Below, piece after piece: positions 34,023 through 42,773 of a stretch of DNA of 64,000 nt. A model generated the notes under the pieces. It had not been told where the DNA came from. It searched no databases and saw only the letters and a program-made list of their open reading frames with translations. Position 1 is the first letter of the stretch; each line of letters begins with the position of its first letter. This stretch comes from Lachnospiraceae bacterium 3-1 (lineage in GTDB: Bacteria; Bacillota; Clostridia; Lachnospirales; Lachnospiraceae), in the NCBI GenBank assembly GCA_000403255.2, contig KE159592.1, positions 314,715 through 378,714 on the forward strand, in the 5' to 3' direction. A program made the translations under genes and the position numbers.

Positions 34023-35129
34023 TTATTTTTCGATTTTTGCTGCAATCAGATTTCCCATTTCCACGGTTCCTACCTGAATGACAGAATTCTTCTTCTCCTC
34101 TTCTTGAGGCATAATATCAATGGTGCGGTAACCTTCCTGTAAGGTCTGCTTCACTGCAAGCTCCACTGCATTTGCTTCTTTATCCAAGTCAAAAGAATAG
34201 CGTAAAAGCATTGCCGCACTTAAAATGGTTGCAATGGGATTTGCAATTCCCTTCCCAGCAATATCTGGTGCAGAACCGCCGCTTGGTTCATATAAGCCAA
34301 ACTTGGTGTCATTCAAGCTTGCGGACGACAGCATACCTATAGAACCAGTTACCATGCTTGCCTCGTCTGATAATATATCACCAAACATGTTCTCTGTCAA
34401 AATCACATCAAATTGTCTGGGGTCTTTCACTAACTGCATTGCGCAATTATCCACAAGCATATGCTCCAAAGCCACCTCTGGGTAATCCTTTGCAACTTCC
34501 TCCACAATCTTTCTCCAAAGTCTGGAGGAATCCAATACATTTGCCTTATCTACGCTGGTTACTTTCTTTCTGCGCTTCATGGCAATATCAAATCCACGCT
34601 TTGCAATCCTGCGTATCTCATTTTCATTATATGTCAAAGTATCCTCTGCGGTCATTACTCCATCACGTTCTTCTGTTACTCTTGCTCCAAAATACAGTCC
34701 GCCGGTAAGCTCCCGCATAATCATCATGTCAAAACCATCACCGATAATATCCTCCCGCAAGGGACATGCCTCTTTTAACTCCTCATACAAATAGGCAGGT
34801 CTTAGATTTGCAAATAAATTCAAAGATTTGCGCAGCTTCAACAATCCTGCTTCTGGTCTTAAATCTGGTGGAAGCTGATACCATGGGGAGGTACTTGTGT
34901 TCCCTCCGATGGAACCCATCAAAACTGCATCTGCTGCTTTCGCCTGTGCAATGGCCTCGTCTGTCAAAGGAACTCCTGTAGCGTCAATGGATACGCCCCC
35001 CATCAATATCTCATCATAAGAAAAGGTATGTCCATAAACCTCTCCTACTTTATCTAATACTTTTTTTGCTTCTTTCACAATTTCCGGCCCGATTCCATCT
35101 CCGGAAATAACTCCAATTCGATAACTCAT
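34023..35129 (-). CDS. leuB: 3-isopropylmalate dehydrogenase
   Basis: Oxidative decarboxylation of 3-isopropylmalate in leucine synthesis. The 368 residues carry GDGIGPEI at the start, the substrate-binding RELTGGLYFG, the catalytic Lys/Asp region (VDKANVLDSSRLWR and DNCAMQL) and the NAD-binding EPSGGSAPDIAGKGIANP. Leader gene of the leuB-ilvB-serC-serA operon. leuA, leuC and leuD are not in the window. A LysR-type palindrome lies 100 bp upstream. Confidence 0.96.
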   Translation of the reverse strand: MSYRIGVISGDGIGPEIVKEAKKVLDKVGEVYGHTFSYDEILMGGVSIDATGVPLTDEAIAQAKAADAVLMGSIGGNTSTSPWYQLPPDLRPEAGLLKLRKSLNLFANLRPAYLYEELKEACPLREDIIGDGFDMMIMRELTGGLYFGARVTEERDGVMTAEDTLTYNENEIRRIAKRGFDIAMKRRKKVTSVDKANVLDSSRLWRKIVEEVAKDYPEVALEHMLVDNCAMQLVKDPRQFDVILTENMFGDILSDEASMVTGSIGMLSSASLNDTKFGLYEPSGGSAPDIAGKGIANPIATILSAAMLLRYSFDLDKEANAVELAVKQTLQEGYRTIDIMPQEEEKKNSVIQVGTVEMGNLIAAKIEK

Positions 35130-35228
35130 GTATATTCATCCTTCCCTGACAAAAATTTATAAGTATTACTATATTATATTTGTCTACGGATTTCAACTAC
35201 AAAAGACATTTTTCTTTTTCATGGCTTT

Positions 35229-35245
35229 TATAACCTATAGTTATA
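35229..35245. promoter_or_regulatory. Candidate LysR-type operator upstream of leuB
   Basis: ATAAC-N5-GTTAT palindrome (35230-35244), extended by T and A on the sides to TATAAC-N5-GTTATA. This is the T-N11-A dyad form recognised by LysR-family regulators. It lies 100 bp ahead of leuB; the regulator itself is not in the window. Confidence 0.45.
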
Positions 35246-35288
35246 GACATGTTTTTCTTCCATTATGTTTAGATATGCCTCGCATTGT

Positions 35289-35322
35289 AAGACACTTTCA
35301 CGCGTTAGCGTGACAAGGGCTT
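35289..35322. repeat. 34-bp direct repeat, copy 1 (contains a hairpin)
   Basis: Identical over 34 bp to 35470-35503. The core TCACGC-GTTA-GCGTGA forms a small stem-loop. It is located in the 428-bp gap between leuB and yajC. No gene is supported in this gap. Confidence 0.8.
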
Positions 35323-35452
35323 TTCTTAGATAATAAAGCGGACAAGTCCGCTGGGACTCCCTAAATCCCTCATTCATGAGGGACTTGGACGGTTTACTGC
35401 GCCGAGTGCGGTCATGCAGTGACATCTTCTATTCGCACGAGTGCGCATATTA

Positions 35453-35520
35453 TTTTATTATTCTATAGGAAGACACTTTCACGCGTTAGCGTGACAAGGG
35501 CTTCCTATAGAATAATAAAA
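35453..35520. repeat. Nested palindrome carrying 34-bp direct repeat copy 2
   Basis: Perfect 20-bp arms (35453-35472 and 35501-35520, reading TTTTATTATTCTATAGGAAG and its complement) enclose the same core hairpin as copy 1. The shared 34 bp are 35470-35503. The block looks like a mobile REP/MITE-type palindrome that may also help terminate the yajC transcript. Confidence 0.8.
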
Positions 35521-35552
35521 AGACACTCCCTGGCTCCTGCCTGAGAATGTCC
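35514..35552 (-). terminator. Terminator after yajC
   Basis: On the minus strand GACATTCTC pairs with GGGAGTGTC (with G.U pairs) around a GC-rich loop and is followed by TTTTTATT. It lies directly after the yajC stop. Confidence 0.65.
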
Positions 35553-35557
35553 TGTAT

Positions 35558-35875
35558 TTATTTACTCTCTTTTTCCACTGCATCTTCCGGCTTCTCTACC
35601 ACTGCAATTGCAGCCTTCTGCATAGGAATACGGCAGTTCCTGTTATTTCCAAATTCCATAATGACAGTATCCTCCGTAATATCAATTACCATTCCATAAA
35701 AACCACTGGTAGTTAAAACGGTATCCCCTACCTTAAGTTCCGCTAACATTGCATTTTTCCTCTTTGTTTCCTTCTGCTGCGGACGTATCATCATGAAATA
35801 AAGAGCTACCAGCATGACTAAAATCCAGATAATAGAAAATCCAGCCGCTGCCTCTGTTTGTGCTAAAATAGACAT
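35558..35875 (-). CDS. yajC: Preprotein translocase accessory subunit YajC
   Basis: Small single-span membrane protein of the SecDF-YajC complex that assists Sec export. The 105 residues have one N-terminal helix (IIWILVMLVALYFMMI), the basic RPQQKETKRK stretch and the KVGDTVLTTSG-GMV SH3-like segment typical of YajC. ATG 35875 follows AAGGAGGAAGAGG, which decides it against an upstream start at 35983. secD/secF are not in the window. As in many bacteria it follows tgt, though here after a 500-bp gap. Confidence 0.93.
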   Translation of the reverse strand: MSILAQTEAAAGFSIIWILVMLVALYFMMIRPQQKETKRKNAMLAELKVGDTVLTTSGFYGMVIDITEDTVIMEFGNNRNCRIPMQKAAIAVVEKPEDAVEKESK

Positions 35876-36379
35876 TTCCTCTTCCTCCTTACTGTCCACA
35901 TCCTTTGAAACATATCCGTATGTCAAAGGACGCTTCCTCTTTCCAGTCCCTGGGGACAGGTATTTTCCTTTTTCACGACACAATTTTGCGCGCTTATTTC
36001 ATTGTACACAAAATGTAAGATAAGGGCAAGCTATTTTCGCAGATTTGTAAAAATTTTAGTAACAGTTCAGCCCTTTTGGCTTTCTACATTGCTTTATTCA
36101 AAGGATTCTTCGATGTAAGAATAAAAATATTGATGGGAGCTTCTATTGTTTTTTACAAATTTTCCTGCTTTTACTTCCAAGAAAGGAAACATTCGGTGAA
36201 TTTCGTGTATTTCCTGCTTCTAGGGATGGAAGAAGTGTATTCCCTCCAATTTCACTGTTAGAGGTTTTCCGCCGCGTGGAAAATTATCATGGAGCGGGGC
36301 TGTTTTTCTTCACGGACAGCCCTTCTGGTTTTCCTAACAGCGTCAGCAAGCCCCTTCGATTTTGGTATGCCGCTGAAAC
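35876..36379. other. 504-bp intergenic region between yajC and tgt
   Basis: No gene with a ribosome site is visible on either strand. A hairpin GGGCTGT (36297-36303) / ACAGCCC (36316-36322) lies 58 bp past the tgt stop and may terminate tgt weakly. A second small hairpin surrounds GCCGCG at about 36265-36282. The promoter of yajC must lie here; I could not place it with confidence. Confidence 0.5.
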
Positions 36380-37507
36380 TCAGGACTGCCCCATACCATA
36401 TAATTTTTCTTCTTTATAAGCATGGAATCGGCCCAAATCCAATGCTTCCCGTATTTCCTCCATCATAGTATTATAAAAATACAGGTTATGAAGCACGCAT
36501 AACCGCATCCCCAACATTTCCTTTGCTTTCAAAAGGTGTCGGATATATGCCCGACTGTAATGTCTGCATGCCGGACACTGACATCCTTCTTCGATGGGCC
36601 TTGAATCTTTCTCATACTTCTGGTTAAACAGATTCATCTTTCCATGATTGGTATATAAGTGGCCATGGCGTCCATTCCGGCTGGGATACACGCAATCAAA
36701 AAAGTCCACGCCTCGGGCTACCCCTTCCAAGATATTTGCTGGCGTTCCCACTCCCATCAAATACGTTGGCTTTTCCAAAGGCAGATGAGGTACTGTCACA
36801 TCCAGAATATGGTACATCTCCTCATGGCTTTCCCCCACTGCAAGACCGCCGATGGCATAACCATCCAAATCTAATTCTGCAATCTCTTTTGCATGATCCA
36901 CGCGAATGTCATCAAAAATAGCTCCCTGATTAATGCCAAACAGCATTTGCCCGGGATTGATGGTGGATTCCAATCCATTCAGTCTGGTCATTTCCTTTTT
37001 GCATCGTTTCAACCAGCGAGTGGTTCTAGCCACGGAATGCTCCACATAAGACCGTTCTGCCACACTGGAAGGGCATTCATCAAAAGCCATTGCAATGGTA
37101 GATGCCAAATTAGATTGAATCTGCATGCTTTCCTCAGGGCCCATAAAAATTTTTCTGCCATCTATATGCGAGTGAAAATATACCCCCTCTTCTTTAATTT
37201 TCCGCAGCCCTGCCAAGGAAAATACCTGAAATCCGCCAGAATCAGTAAGAATCGGCTTATCCCAGACCATAAATTTATGAAGCCCTCCCAATTCTTTGAT
37301 CACATCGTCTCCTGGGCGCACATGCAGATGATACGTGTTAGATAACTGCACCTGGGTCTTAATTTCTTGTAAATCCTGGGTGGATACTGCTCCTTTGATT
37401 GCCGCCACGGTTCCTACATTCATAAATACGGGTGTTTGTACCACCCCATGAACGGTATGGAATTCCCCTCGTTTGGCCCGGCCTTCCTGTTTCAATAATT
37501 TGTACAT
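36380..37507 (-). CDS. tgt: tRNA-guanine transglycosylase
   Basis: Exchanges G34 of GUN-anticodon tRNAs for preQ1 on the way to queuosine. The 375 residues contain the nucleophile segment with DSGGFQVFSL, GGLAVGE, the second catalytic Asp in GVDFFDCVYPSRNGRHG, and the Cys3His zinc site CQCPAC...H near residue 315. ATG 37507 has AAGGAA at 7 bases; the ATG at 37513 is too close to it. queA is not in the window. Confidence 0.95.
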   Translation of the reverse strand: MYKLLKQEGRAKRGEFHTVHGVVQTPVFMNVGTVAAIKGAVSTQDLQEIKTQVQLSNTYHLHVRPGDDVIKELGGLHKFMVWDKPILTDSGGFQVFSLAGLRKIKEEGVYFHSHIDGRKIFMGPEESMQIQSNLASTIAMAFDECPSSVAERSYVEHSVARTTRWLKRCKKEMTRLNGLESTINPGQMLFGINQGAIFDDIRVDHAKEIAELDLDGYAIGGLAVGESHEEMYHILDVTVPHLPLEKPTYLMGVGTPANILEGVARGVDFFDCVYPSRNGRHGHLYTNHGKMNLFNQKYEKDSRPIEEGCQCPACRHYSRAYIRHLLKAKEMLGMRLCVLHNLYFYNTMMEEIREALDLGRFHAYKEEKLYGMGQS

Positions 37508-37701
37508 AAACATTTCCTTTCTTTTTCAAGCGCTCTACACTAGGCGACTGCCTATCAGACATTCAATTTTTATTATACACCTGCTCTTAACTTTTACAAG
37601 AATATTTTTCTTTTCGTATCTTTTCCCAAAAATACTTTCTTTTTTTTGCAAGGTCAGCTATAATCAGATTGCATTTATATATATAAATTTAGGAGGTCGT
37701 T

Positions 37702-38835
37702 ATGGCAGGTTCAACATTTGGCACTCATTTTAAAATCACCACCTGGGGAGAATCCCATGGAAAAGGAATCGGCGTTATCGTAGATGGATGTCCGGCAGGC
37801 CTTCCCTTGGAGCAGACAGATATACAAGCATTTTTAAACAGGCGCAAACCCGGTCAATCAAGATATTCCACTCAGAGAAAAGAAGCAGATGCAGTCGAGA
37901 TTCTTTCTGGTGTTTTCGAAGGAAAAACCACTGGAACTCCCATCAGTCTCATTGTCTTTAATCAAGATCAAAACTCCAGGGATTATGGGGATATTGCCTC
38001 TTACTATCGTCCGGGACATGCGGATTATACCTTTGATATGAAGTACGGCTTTCGGGATTACCGAGGCGGCGGACGTTCCTCTGGTCGGGAAACCATCGGC
38101 AGAGTTGCAGGCGGAGCAATTGCCGCTAAAATTTTAGATCACCTTGGTATTTCCTTTTTGACCTATACCCGGTCCATCGGCCCAATCTCCATTTCCAAAT
38201 CGCCAGAAGAGCTTCTTGCCCAAAATAGTTTGAAAGCTTCCTCTTCCATCCTCTCCAATCCATTGTATATGCCGGAGGAAGCTGCCTGTACAGAAGCCCA
38301 GAAATTTCTGGAAACCTGTATGGAACACAAAGATTCTGCTGGTGGAGTAATCGAATGCATCATCACTGGTGTACCTGCTGGAATCGGAGAACCTGTATTT
38401 GACAAGCTGGATGCCGCTCTTGCAAAAGCTATTTTCTCCATTGGTGCAGTAAAAGGATTTGAAATCGGAGACGGTTTTGCTGCTGCAGCCTTGTTAGGTT
38501 CCGAAAATAACGATAATTTTGAAATGAAAAACAACATACCTGTGCTTTCCACCAACCATGCTGGAGGCATTCTTGGAGGGATCAGCAATGGAATGCCCAT
38601 TATCTTTCGTACAGCCATCAAACCAACTCCCTCCATTGCTTCTATCCAAAACACGGTAAACAAAAATGGCGAAAACATAGAAATCTCCATTCATGGCAGA
38701 CATGACCCTGTAATTGTTCCAAGGGCTGTGGTGGTGGTGGAATCTATGGCTGCTCTGACTTTGCTGGACTTGATGATGGAACACATGGGAAGCCAATTAA
38801 ACTATCTAAAGCAGCTTTATTCCCACGAACAATGA
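37702..38835 (+). CDS. aroC: Chorismate synthase
   Basis: Last step of the shikimate pathway: removes phosphate from EPSP using reduced FMN. The 377 residues have FKITTWGESHGKGIGVIVDGCPAG at the N-terminus (broken here only for reading), DYRGGGRSSGRET around the active site, GAVKGFEIG, and HAGGILGGISNG-MPI with RHDP at the C-terminus. AGGAGGT lies just before the ATG and a TATAAT box at 37659-37664. It stands alone rather than in an aro operon. Confidence 0.95.
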   Translation: MAGSTFGTHFKITTWGESHGKGIGVIVDGCPAGLPLEQTDIQAFLNRRKPGQSRYSTQRKEADAVEILSGVFEGKTTGTPISLIVFNQDQNSRDYGDIASYYRPGHADYTFDMKYGFRDYRGGGRSSGRETIGRVAGGAIAAKILDHLGISFLTYTRSIGPISISKSPEELLAQNSLKASSSILSNPLYMPEEAACTEAQKFLETCMEHKDSAGGVIECIITGVPAGIGEPVFDKLDAALAKAIFSIGAVKGFEIGDGFAAAALLGSENNDNFEMKNNIPVLSTNHAGGILGGISNGMPIIFRTAIKPTPSIASIQNTVNKNGENIEISIHGRHDPVIVPRAVVVVESMAALTLLDLMMEHMGSQLNYLKQLYSHEQ

Positions 38836-38844
38836 GCCAAGAAG

Positions 38845-38867
38845 GAATCCTGCTTCGCAGGATTCTT
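38845..38867 (+). terminator. Terminator after aroC
   Basis: GAATCCTGC (38845-38853), loop TTC, GCAGGATTC (38857-38865) followed by a short TTT. Placed 10 bp after the aroC stop. Confidence 0.65.
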
Positions 38868-38924
38868 TGCCTGGGGCAGGTCGCTTTGGGACAGATTTCA
38901 TACCCGCCGCAGTGGATAAAAAGA

Positions 38925-39015
38925 GCTGCTGCAAAATGACCGTTTTCTACAGTATATGGTTTTCTATCACAAGGATAGAAACTATATATTGTGGAAACAC
39001 TCATTTTGCAACAGC
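38925..39015. repeat. 91-bp imperfect palindrome with GCTGTTGCAAAAT ends
   Basis: Left end GCTGCTGCAAAATGA (38925-38939) is complementary in 14 of 15 positions to right end 39001-39015. The interior also folds back (TTTCTATC / GATAGAAA around ACAAG). It shares its terminal sequence with the palindrome at 46152-46238, so both look like members of one MITE-like family. Confidence 0.75.
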
Positions 39016-39065
39016 CTTATCTTCCAAATATGCTTACCTACTATGATTAGGATGATAAAAGCGCC

Positions 39066-40121
39066 TTATGACAATTTATGAATGCGAATACAATTGGGCC
39101 GATCAATCGCAATTGGCCTTCCTTTCATCAAAAAGTACTTTTTCTCATAATCCACATGAAATGTCATAATCTCATTGGTATCGTGATTCAGACTTAAGAA
39201 ATGTTGCCCATCGGGGAAAATCGCAATAGATTTGGGATAATCCCCACTAATTTTGGAATCACATACCATCGTCAATTCACCTGTTTCCTGATTAATGGAA
39301 TAAATAATAACAGAATTGGCCCCTGCATTGGAACAGAACAAATACTTACCATCCTTGCTAATCTCCATGCCAGATGCACCACAATTCCGCTTCTCTTCCT
39401 CCTCTACGGTAGGAACTGTCTGAATCCGTTCAAATTCCGGCCCTTGAGGAGTACATGCATAACTGTATACATCCACCTCGTTACTTTCCTCACACAATAC
39501 AAAGGCATATCTGCCATCCCTGGTAAACCGAATCATCCTGGGAGAAGAATCCATATGGTCACGCAGAATATCTGCAATCTTTAATTTTCCTTTTTCATAG
39601 TCAATTTGGTAAATTTTCACTTGATCCAATCCACCGTCCACAGCGCAAAGAAAACGCTGCTGGGGAGTTAGCTTGACACAATTTACATGAGGACGGTAAT
39701 TCCGTTCTGCAATGCTTCTTCCCATACCTGTATGGAAAATGCCATCTGCAATCTCTCCGATGCTTCCGTCTTCCTGCAACCGCATCATGGTAACCCGGCC
39801 ATCATGGTAACCCCCTACAAACAAATACCGATTTTCCCTGTCTACATCCACATAACATCCCCGCATACCGCCGATCCATTTCTCATTTATGGCTTCCAGA
39901 TCACCATCTGGAAGTATCCGAAAGGAAGCCACCCCTTCATCTGCAATAGAATACAGGAATTTCCCATTTGCGGAAACCGTTAGGTGGGAAGGATTATTGA
40001 TGGGAATCACTTTACGTTCTTTCATGCTTCCTTCCTTCACATTCATATCATAAATGTGAATCCCCACACTGTTTCCATGGGTATACGTCCCTACATATGC
40101 TACATATCTTTCTTCACTCAT
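39066..40121 (-). CDS. Lactonase family beta-propeller protein (YkgB/6-phosphogluconolactonase-like)
   Basis: 351 residues forming a seven-bladed propeller: repeated patterns of DG-YLF/FLYSI such as SANGKFLYSIAD, SKDGKYLFCSNAG and FPDGQHFLSLNHD. YVGTYTHG at the N-terminus is typical of the lactonase/6-phosphogluconolactonase family (COG2706). The substrate in this host is unknown. ATG 40121 follows GGAGGAG and overlaps the upstream U32 gene by 8 bp, so it is the last gene of the ireB-to-trhP run. Members annotated as 6-phosphogluconolactonase should be treated with caution. Confidence 0.8.
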   Translation of the reverse strand: MSEERYVAYVGTYTHGNSVGIHIYDMNVKEGSMKERKVIPINNPSHLTVSANGKFLYSIADEGVASFRILPDGDLEAINEKWIGGMRGCYVDVDRENRYLFVGGYHDGRVTMMRLQEDGSIGEIADGIFHTGMGRSIAERNYRPHVNCVKLTPQQRFLCAVDGGLDQVKIYQIDYEKGKLKIADILRDHMDSSPRMIRFTRDGRYAFVLCEESNEVDVYSYACTPQGPEFERIQTVPTVEEEEKRNCGASGMEISKDGKYLFCSNAGANSVIIYSINQETGELTMVCDSKISGDYPKSIAIFPDGQHFLSLNHDTNEIMTFHVDYEKKYFLMKGRPIAIDRPNCIRIHKLS

Positions 40122-41355
40122 TTGCCTGCTCCTCCTTTTCCTGTCTGCGCAAAATGTCAAATTCAGCCAAAGGCTGCCCTAAATCAACATATAACACTTG
40201 TTTGGGATGGGGTGCTGACTCCATCTCATTACCATCTTGATCCCGAATTTTTCTTACTGTTACTTCTATGTTTCTTCCATCCGGCTTCATGATCTCAATG
40301 GCCTCCCCAACGGAAAATTTATTCCGCTGCTCTATTTTATAAAATCCATCTTTTTCCTCCCCGACCATTCCCAAATATGTGTAATCCTTCACATAGGTAT
40401 TACTGTCATAAATCTGAGACGTTTCGTCAGGTTTTCCAAAGAAAAATCCCGTAGTAAACTGCCGATAAGTACATCCCACAATCTGTTCTAAGTACCAGGG
40501 CATGTGTTCCTGCCAAGCTTCTTGGGAAACAAAATAATCATCAATGGCTTTTCGGTAAGTTCTTGCCACTGTTGCTACATACAGCGCAGTTTTCATTCTT
40601 CCTTCTATCTTAAAGCTGTCAATCCCTGCCTGTACCAGCTCCGGGATATAGGCAATCATACACAAATCTTTTGAATTGAAAATATAGGTTCCTCTTTCAT
40701 TTTCATATACAGGCAAATACTCTCCTGGTCTGGATTCCTCCACCACTGCATATTTCCAACGACAGGGATGGGTACATGCCCCCTGGTTCGCATCACGTCC
40801 AGTAAAATAATTGCTGAGCAGACACCTGCCGGAATAAGAAATACACATCGCTCCATGAATAAAGGTTTCAATCTCCAGCTCTTTTGGTATATTTTCCCGA
40901 ATTTGTGAAATTTCCTGCAAAGAAAGCTCCCTTGCAGAAACCACTCGTTTTGCTCCAAGCTTATGCCAAAACCTGTATGTTTCATAATTGGTATTATTTG
41001 CCTGAGTAGAGATATGTATTTCAATCTCTGGACATATCTCCTTTGCTATTGTAAAGATTCCTGGGTCAGAAATAATTAATGCATCTGGCTTTAATCTTTT
41101 TAGTTCTGTAAAGTATTCCCTGACCCCTTTCAAATCATAATTGTGCGCCAAAATATTCGCCGTAACATATACCTTCACCTGACGTTCATGAGCAAATTGA
41201 ATTCCTTCTTCCATATCTGACAAGGAAAAATTCTTTGCCTTTGCCCGCAGGCCAAATACTTCTCCGCCAATATAAACAGCGTCTGCCCCATATATCACAG
41301 CCACTTTCAGAACTTCAAGACTGCTTGCCGGTACAAGCAACTCCGGCTTTTTCAT
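40114..41355 (-). CDS. trhP: U32-family protein, tRNA uridine-34 5-hydroxylation (TrhP-type)
   Basis: 413 residues of the peptidase U32 family. PELLVPASSLEVLKVAVIYGADAVYIGG opens the barrel (quoted in part), with AMCISYSGRCLLSNYF and four conserved cysteines near residues 170-195 (AMC, GRC, GAC, HPC) that hold an Fe-S cluster, and the family signature EGRMKTALYV. In Bacillus and Escherichia these proteins make 5-hydroxyuridine at tRNA position 34 from prephenate. The overlapping upstream gene is a TrmR-type methyltransferase that acts on that product, so the tRNA role is well supported by context. Confidence 0.85.
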   Translation of the reverse strand: MKKPELLVPASSLEVLKVAVIYGADAVYIGGEVFGLRAKAKNFSLSDMEEGIQFAHERQVKVYVTANILAHNYDLKGVREYFTELKRLKPDALIISDPGIFTIAKEICPEIEIHISTQANNTNYETYRFWHKLGAKRVVSARELSLQEISQIRENIPKELEIETFIHGAMCISYSGRCLLSNYFTGRDANQGACTHPCRWKYAVVEESRPGEYLPVYENERGTYIFNSKDLCMIAYIPELVQAGIDSFKIEGRMKTALYVATVARTYRKAIDDYFVSQEAWQEHMPWYLEQIVGCTYRQFTTGFFFGKPDETSQIYDSNTYVKDYTYLGMVGEEKDGFYKIEQRNKFSVGEAIEIMKPDGRNIEVTVRKIRDQDGNEMESAPHPKQVLYVDLGQPLAEFDILRRQEKEEQANE

Positions 41356-42005
41356 TCTTTATTCCTCTCTTTCACACTAACAGTCACCCCATCTCCAATG
41401 GGAAGAATTGAGGTTGTCAATGACTCCGTATGCGTCAATTCATAGAGATACTCACGCATTCTTTTGTGGATGGTGCGATTTCTCCTGGTAACTGCAAAAC
41501 GCGATTCTATGATATCGCCATCCTGCAAAACATTATCAGAAACCAGTATTCCTCCTGGACCCAGCAAACGAATTGCCTCTGGGAGAAAATGAATATACTG
41601 TCCCTTAGCAGCATCCATAAAAATAAAATCATATGGACCATCCAATCCCTTCATCACCTGACTGGCATCCCCTTCTAATAATTCTATCACATTTTCTCTT
41701 CCTGCACGTAAAAAATTTGCTTTTGCAATGGGGATTCTTTTTTTATAATTTTCTATGGTAGTAATATGACATGGTACTGGATTGCTTGTCTCCATTAATA
41801 ACGCGGAAAAACCCGTTGCAGTTCCAATTTCCAAAATAGATTTTGGACAATTCATCACCAACAGGAATTTCAAAAATTGCTGTGTTTCTTTTCGAATAAC
41901 CGGCACATATGACCGTTGTGCCTCTGCCTCTATTTCTTCCAGGAAAGAGCCATTTCCAGTATTCAAAGAATTAATATAAGTAATCAGGCGTTCTTCTACT
42001 ATCAT
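41352..42005 (-). CDS. trmR: tRNA 5-hydroxyuridine methyltransferase TrmR (O-methyltransferase)
   Basis: Class I SAM O-methyltransferase of 217 residues: motif I LEIGTATGFSALLM, acidic GDASQ, and the metal-binding FIFMDAAKGQY with VSDNVLQDG. In Bacillus the homologue YrrM/TrmR methylates ho5U34 of tRNA to mo5U. It overlaps the MltG-like gene upstream and trhP downstream by 4 bp (ATGA), repeating the Bacillus yrrL-yrrM-yrrN/O order. Generic catechol-type O-methyltransferase is the fallback annotation. Confidence 0.87.
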   Translation of the reverse strand: MIVEERLITYINSLNTGNGSFLEEIEAEAQRSYVPVIRKETQQFLKFLLVMNCPKSILEIGTATGFSALLMETSNPVPCHITTIENYKKRIPIAKANFLRAGRENVIELLEGDASQVMKGLDGPYDFIFMDAAKGQYIHFLPEAIRLLGPGGILVSDNVLQDGDIIESRFAVTRRNRTIHKRMREYLYELTHTESLTTSILPIGDGVTVSVKERNKE

Positions 42006-42376
42006 TCCTCTGCTTCCTCCCCAGCTAAAACCTGTATCAGTTCTTCCGCTGTCTGGGAAGTATTCAACGTATACTTCCCAGATTTCACTTTATTGTCATG
42101 GGAAGAGAGGCGAAGCTGCAGGGCAAAAAGAATCCCGTTTTTGACAAGGCCTTTCTCTTCCAAAAGACTTCCCAGCTCCATTTCAGACATTTTATCATAA
42201 ACCCGTACTGACACATCTCTCCCAGGCGCCCTCTCTATGGCAGGTTCCGTAAATATTCGGTACCCAAGATCATATGCTGCATTTCCTGCTCTTGCAATCA
42301 GAACTAAGACCAGAACAAGCAACAGGATACTTAACACGCTATTTACAACATTCAGTACGACTTTGCTGCTTTTCAT
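42002..42376 (-). CDS. Short MltG-like (YrrL-type) membrane protein without catalytic domain
   Basis: A 124-residue protein with one N-terminal membrane helix (~10-30) followed by an extracytoplasmic region with KMSEMELGSLLEEKGLVKNG and SGKYTLN, the pattern of the LysM-like first domain of endolytic transglycosylase MltG. MltG is normally about 340 residues; the catalytic lobe with the Glu nucleophile is missing and the gene ends cleanly with an ATGA overlap. It occupies the yrrL position of the Bacillus operon. A binding or regulatory protein that arose from MltG is inferred. Confidence 0.7.
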   Translation of the reverse strand: MKSSKVVLNVVNSVLSILLLVLVLVLIARAGNAAYDLGYRIFTEPAIERAPGRDVSVRVYDKMSEMELGSLLEEKGLVKNGILFALQLRLSSHDNKVKSGKYTLNTSQTAEELIQVLAGEEAEE

Positions 42377-42407
42377 AACAATCCCCTATCCTTCGGCAAA
42401 ATCTGTG

Positions 42408-42752
42408 TCACTCAAAACCCAAATCAAACTCAATCTCTTCCATTAATCGATAATTAATACACTGCACCATACGACACACGGCTAGTTCTGCTGCTAAATA
42501 TTCATTCACATATTGCTCTTCCCGCAAAGGCCCAAATTCCTTTTCCAAACGGTCTGTCTCAGTGTACAAATCCACATCTCTGCGCCTGTGCAATTCAAAA
42601 TTTCTTCTACGAAATTCATGAATTGCCTTTTCCTTTTCCGGCTCCCTGTGAATCAATTCACGCACCCTTTGATACTCCCTATATTCAGGGCTCTCTTTGA
42701 TTACGTGTAACAGCTCGTTTACTCTTTCTTCTATCTGTTTTATAGTATCCAT
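42408..42752 (-). CDS. YlbF/YmcA-family regulator
   Basis: All-helical protein of 114 residues: IEERVNELLHVIKESPEYREYQ, then FRRRNFELHR and a long C-terminal helix, matching the YlbF/YmcA (Com_YlbF) family. In Bacillus these proteins form the Y-complex with YaaT, which directs RNase Y. Here the gene lies 21 bp after the RNase J gene, consistent with a role linked to RNA decay. GAGG precedes the ATG. Confidence 0.8.
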   Translation of the reverse strand: MDTIKQIEERVNELLHVIKESPEYREYQRVRELIHREPEKEKAIHEFRRRNFELHRRRDVDLYTETDRLEKEFGPLREEQYVNEYLAAELAVCRMVQCINYRLMEEIEFDLGFE

Positions 42753-42773
42753 ACGAACCTCTTATTTTCTATG

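Noticed and set aside
35228..35425. 65-residue minus-strand ORF across the repeat region upstream of leuB
   Set aside because: It lies over the 34-bp repeat and several hairpins, has no ribosome site, and its translation is rich in Arg/Ser/Cys as expected from palindromic DNA.
35289..35503. CRISPR array
   Set aside because: Only two copies 181 bp apart and internally palindromic; no regular spacers and no cas genes in the window.
35130..35557. T-box or leucine attenuator ahead of leuB
   Set aside because: No AGGGTGG-type T-box sequence and no leucine-rich leader peptide; hairpins there belong to the repeat elements.
36076..36261. 61-residue plus-strand ORF between yajC and tgt
   Set aside because: No ribosome site and a Phe-rich composition typical of AT-rich non-coding sequence.
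38163..38690. 175-codon minus-strand frame inside aroC
   Set aside because: Antisense to chorismate synthase, with no start signal.
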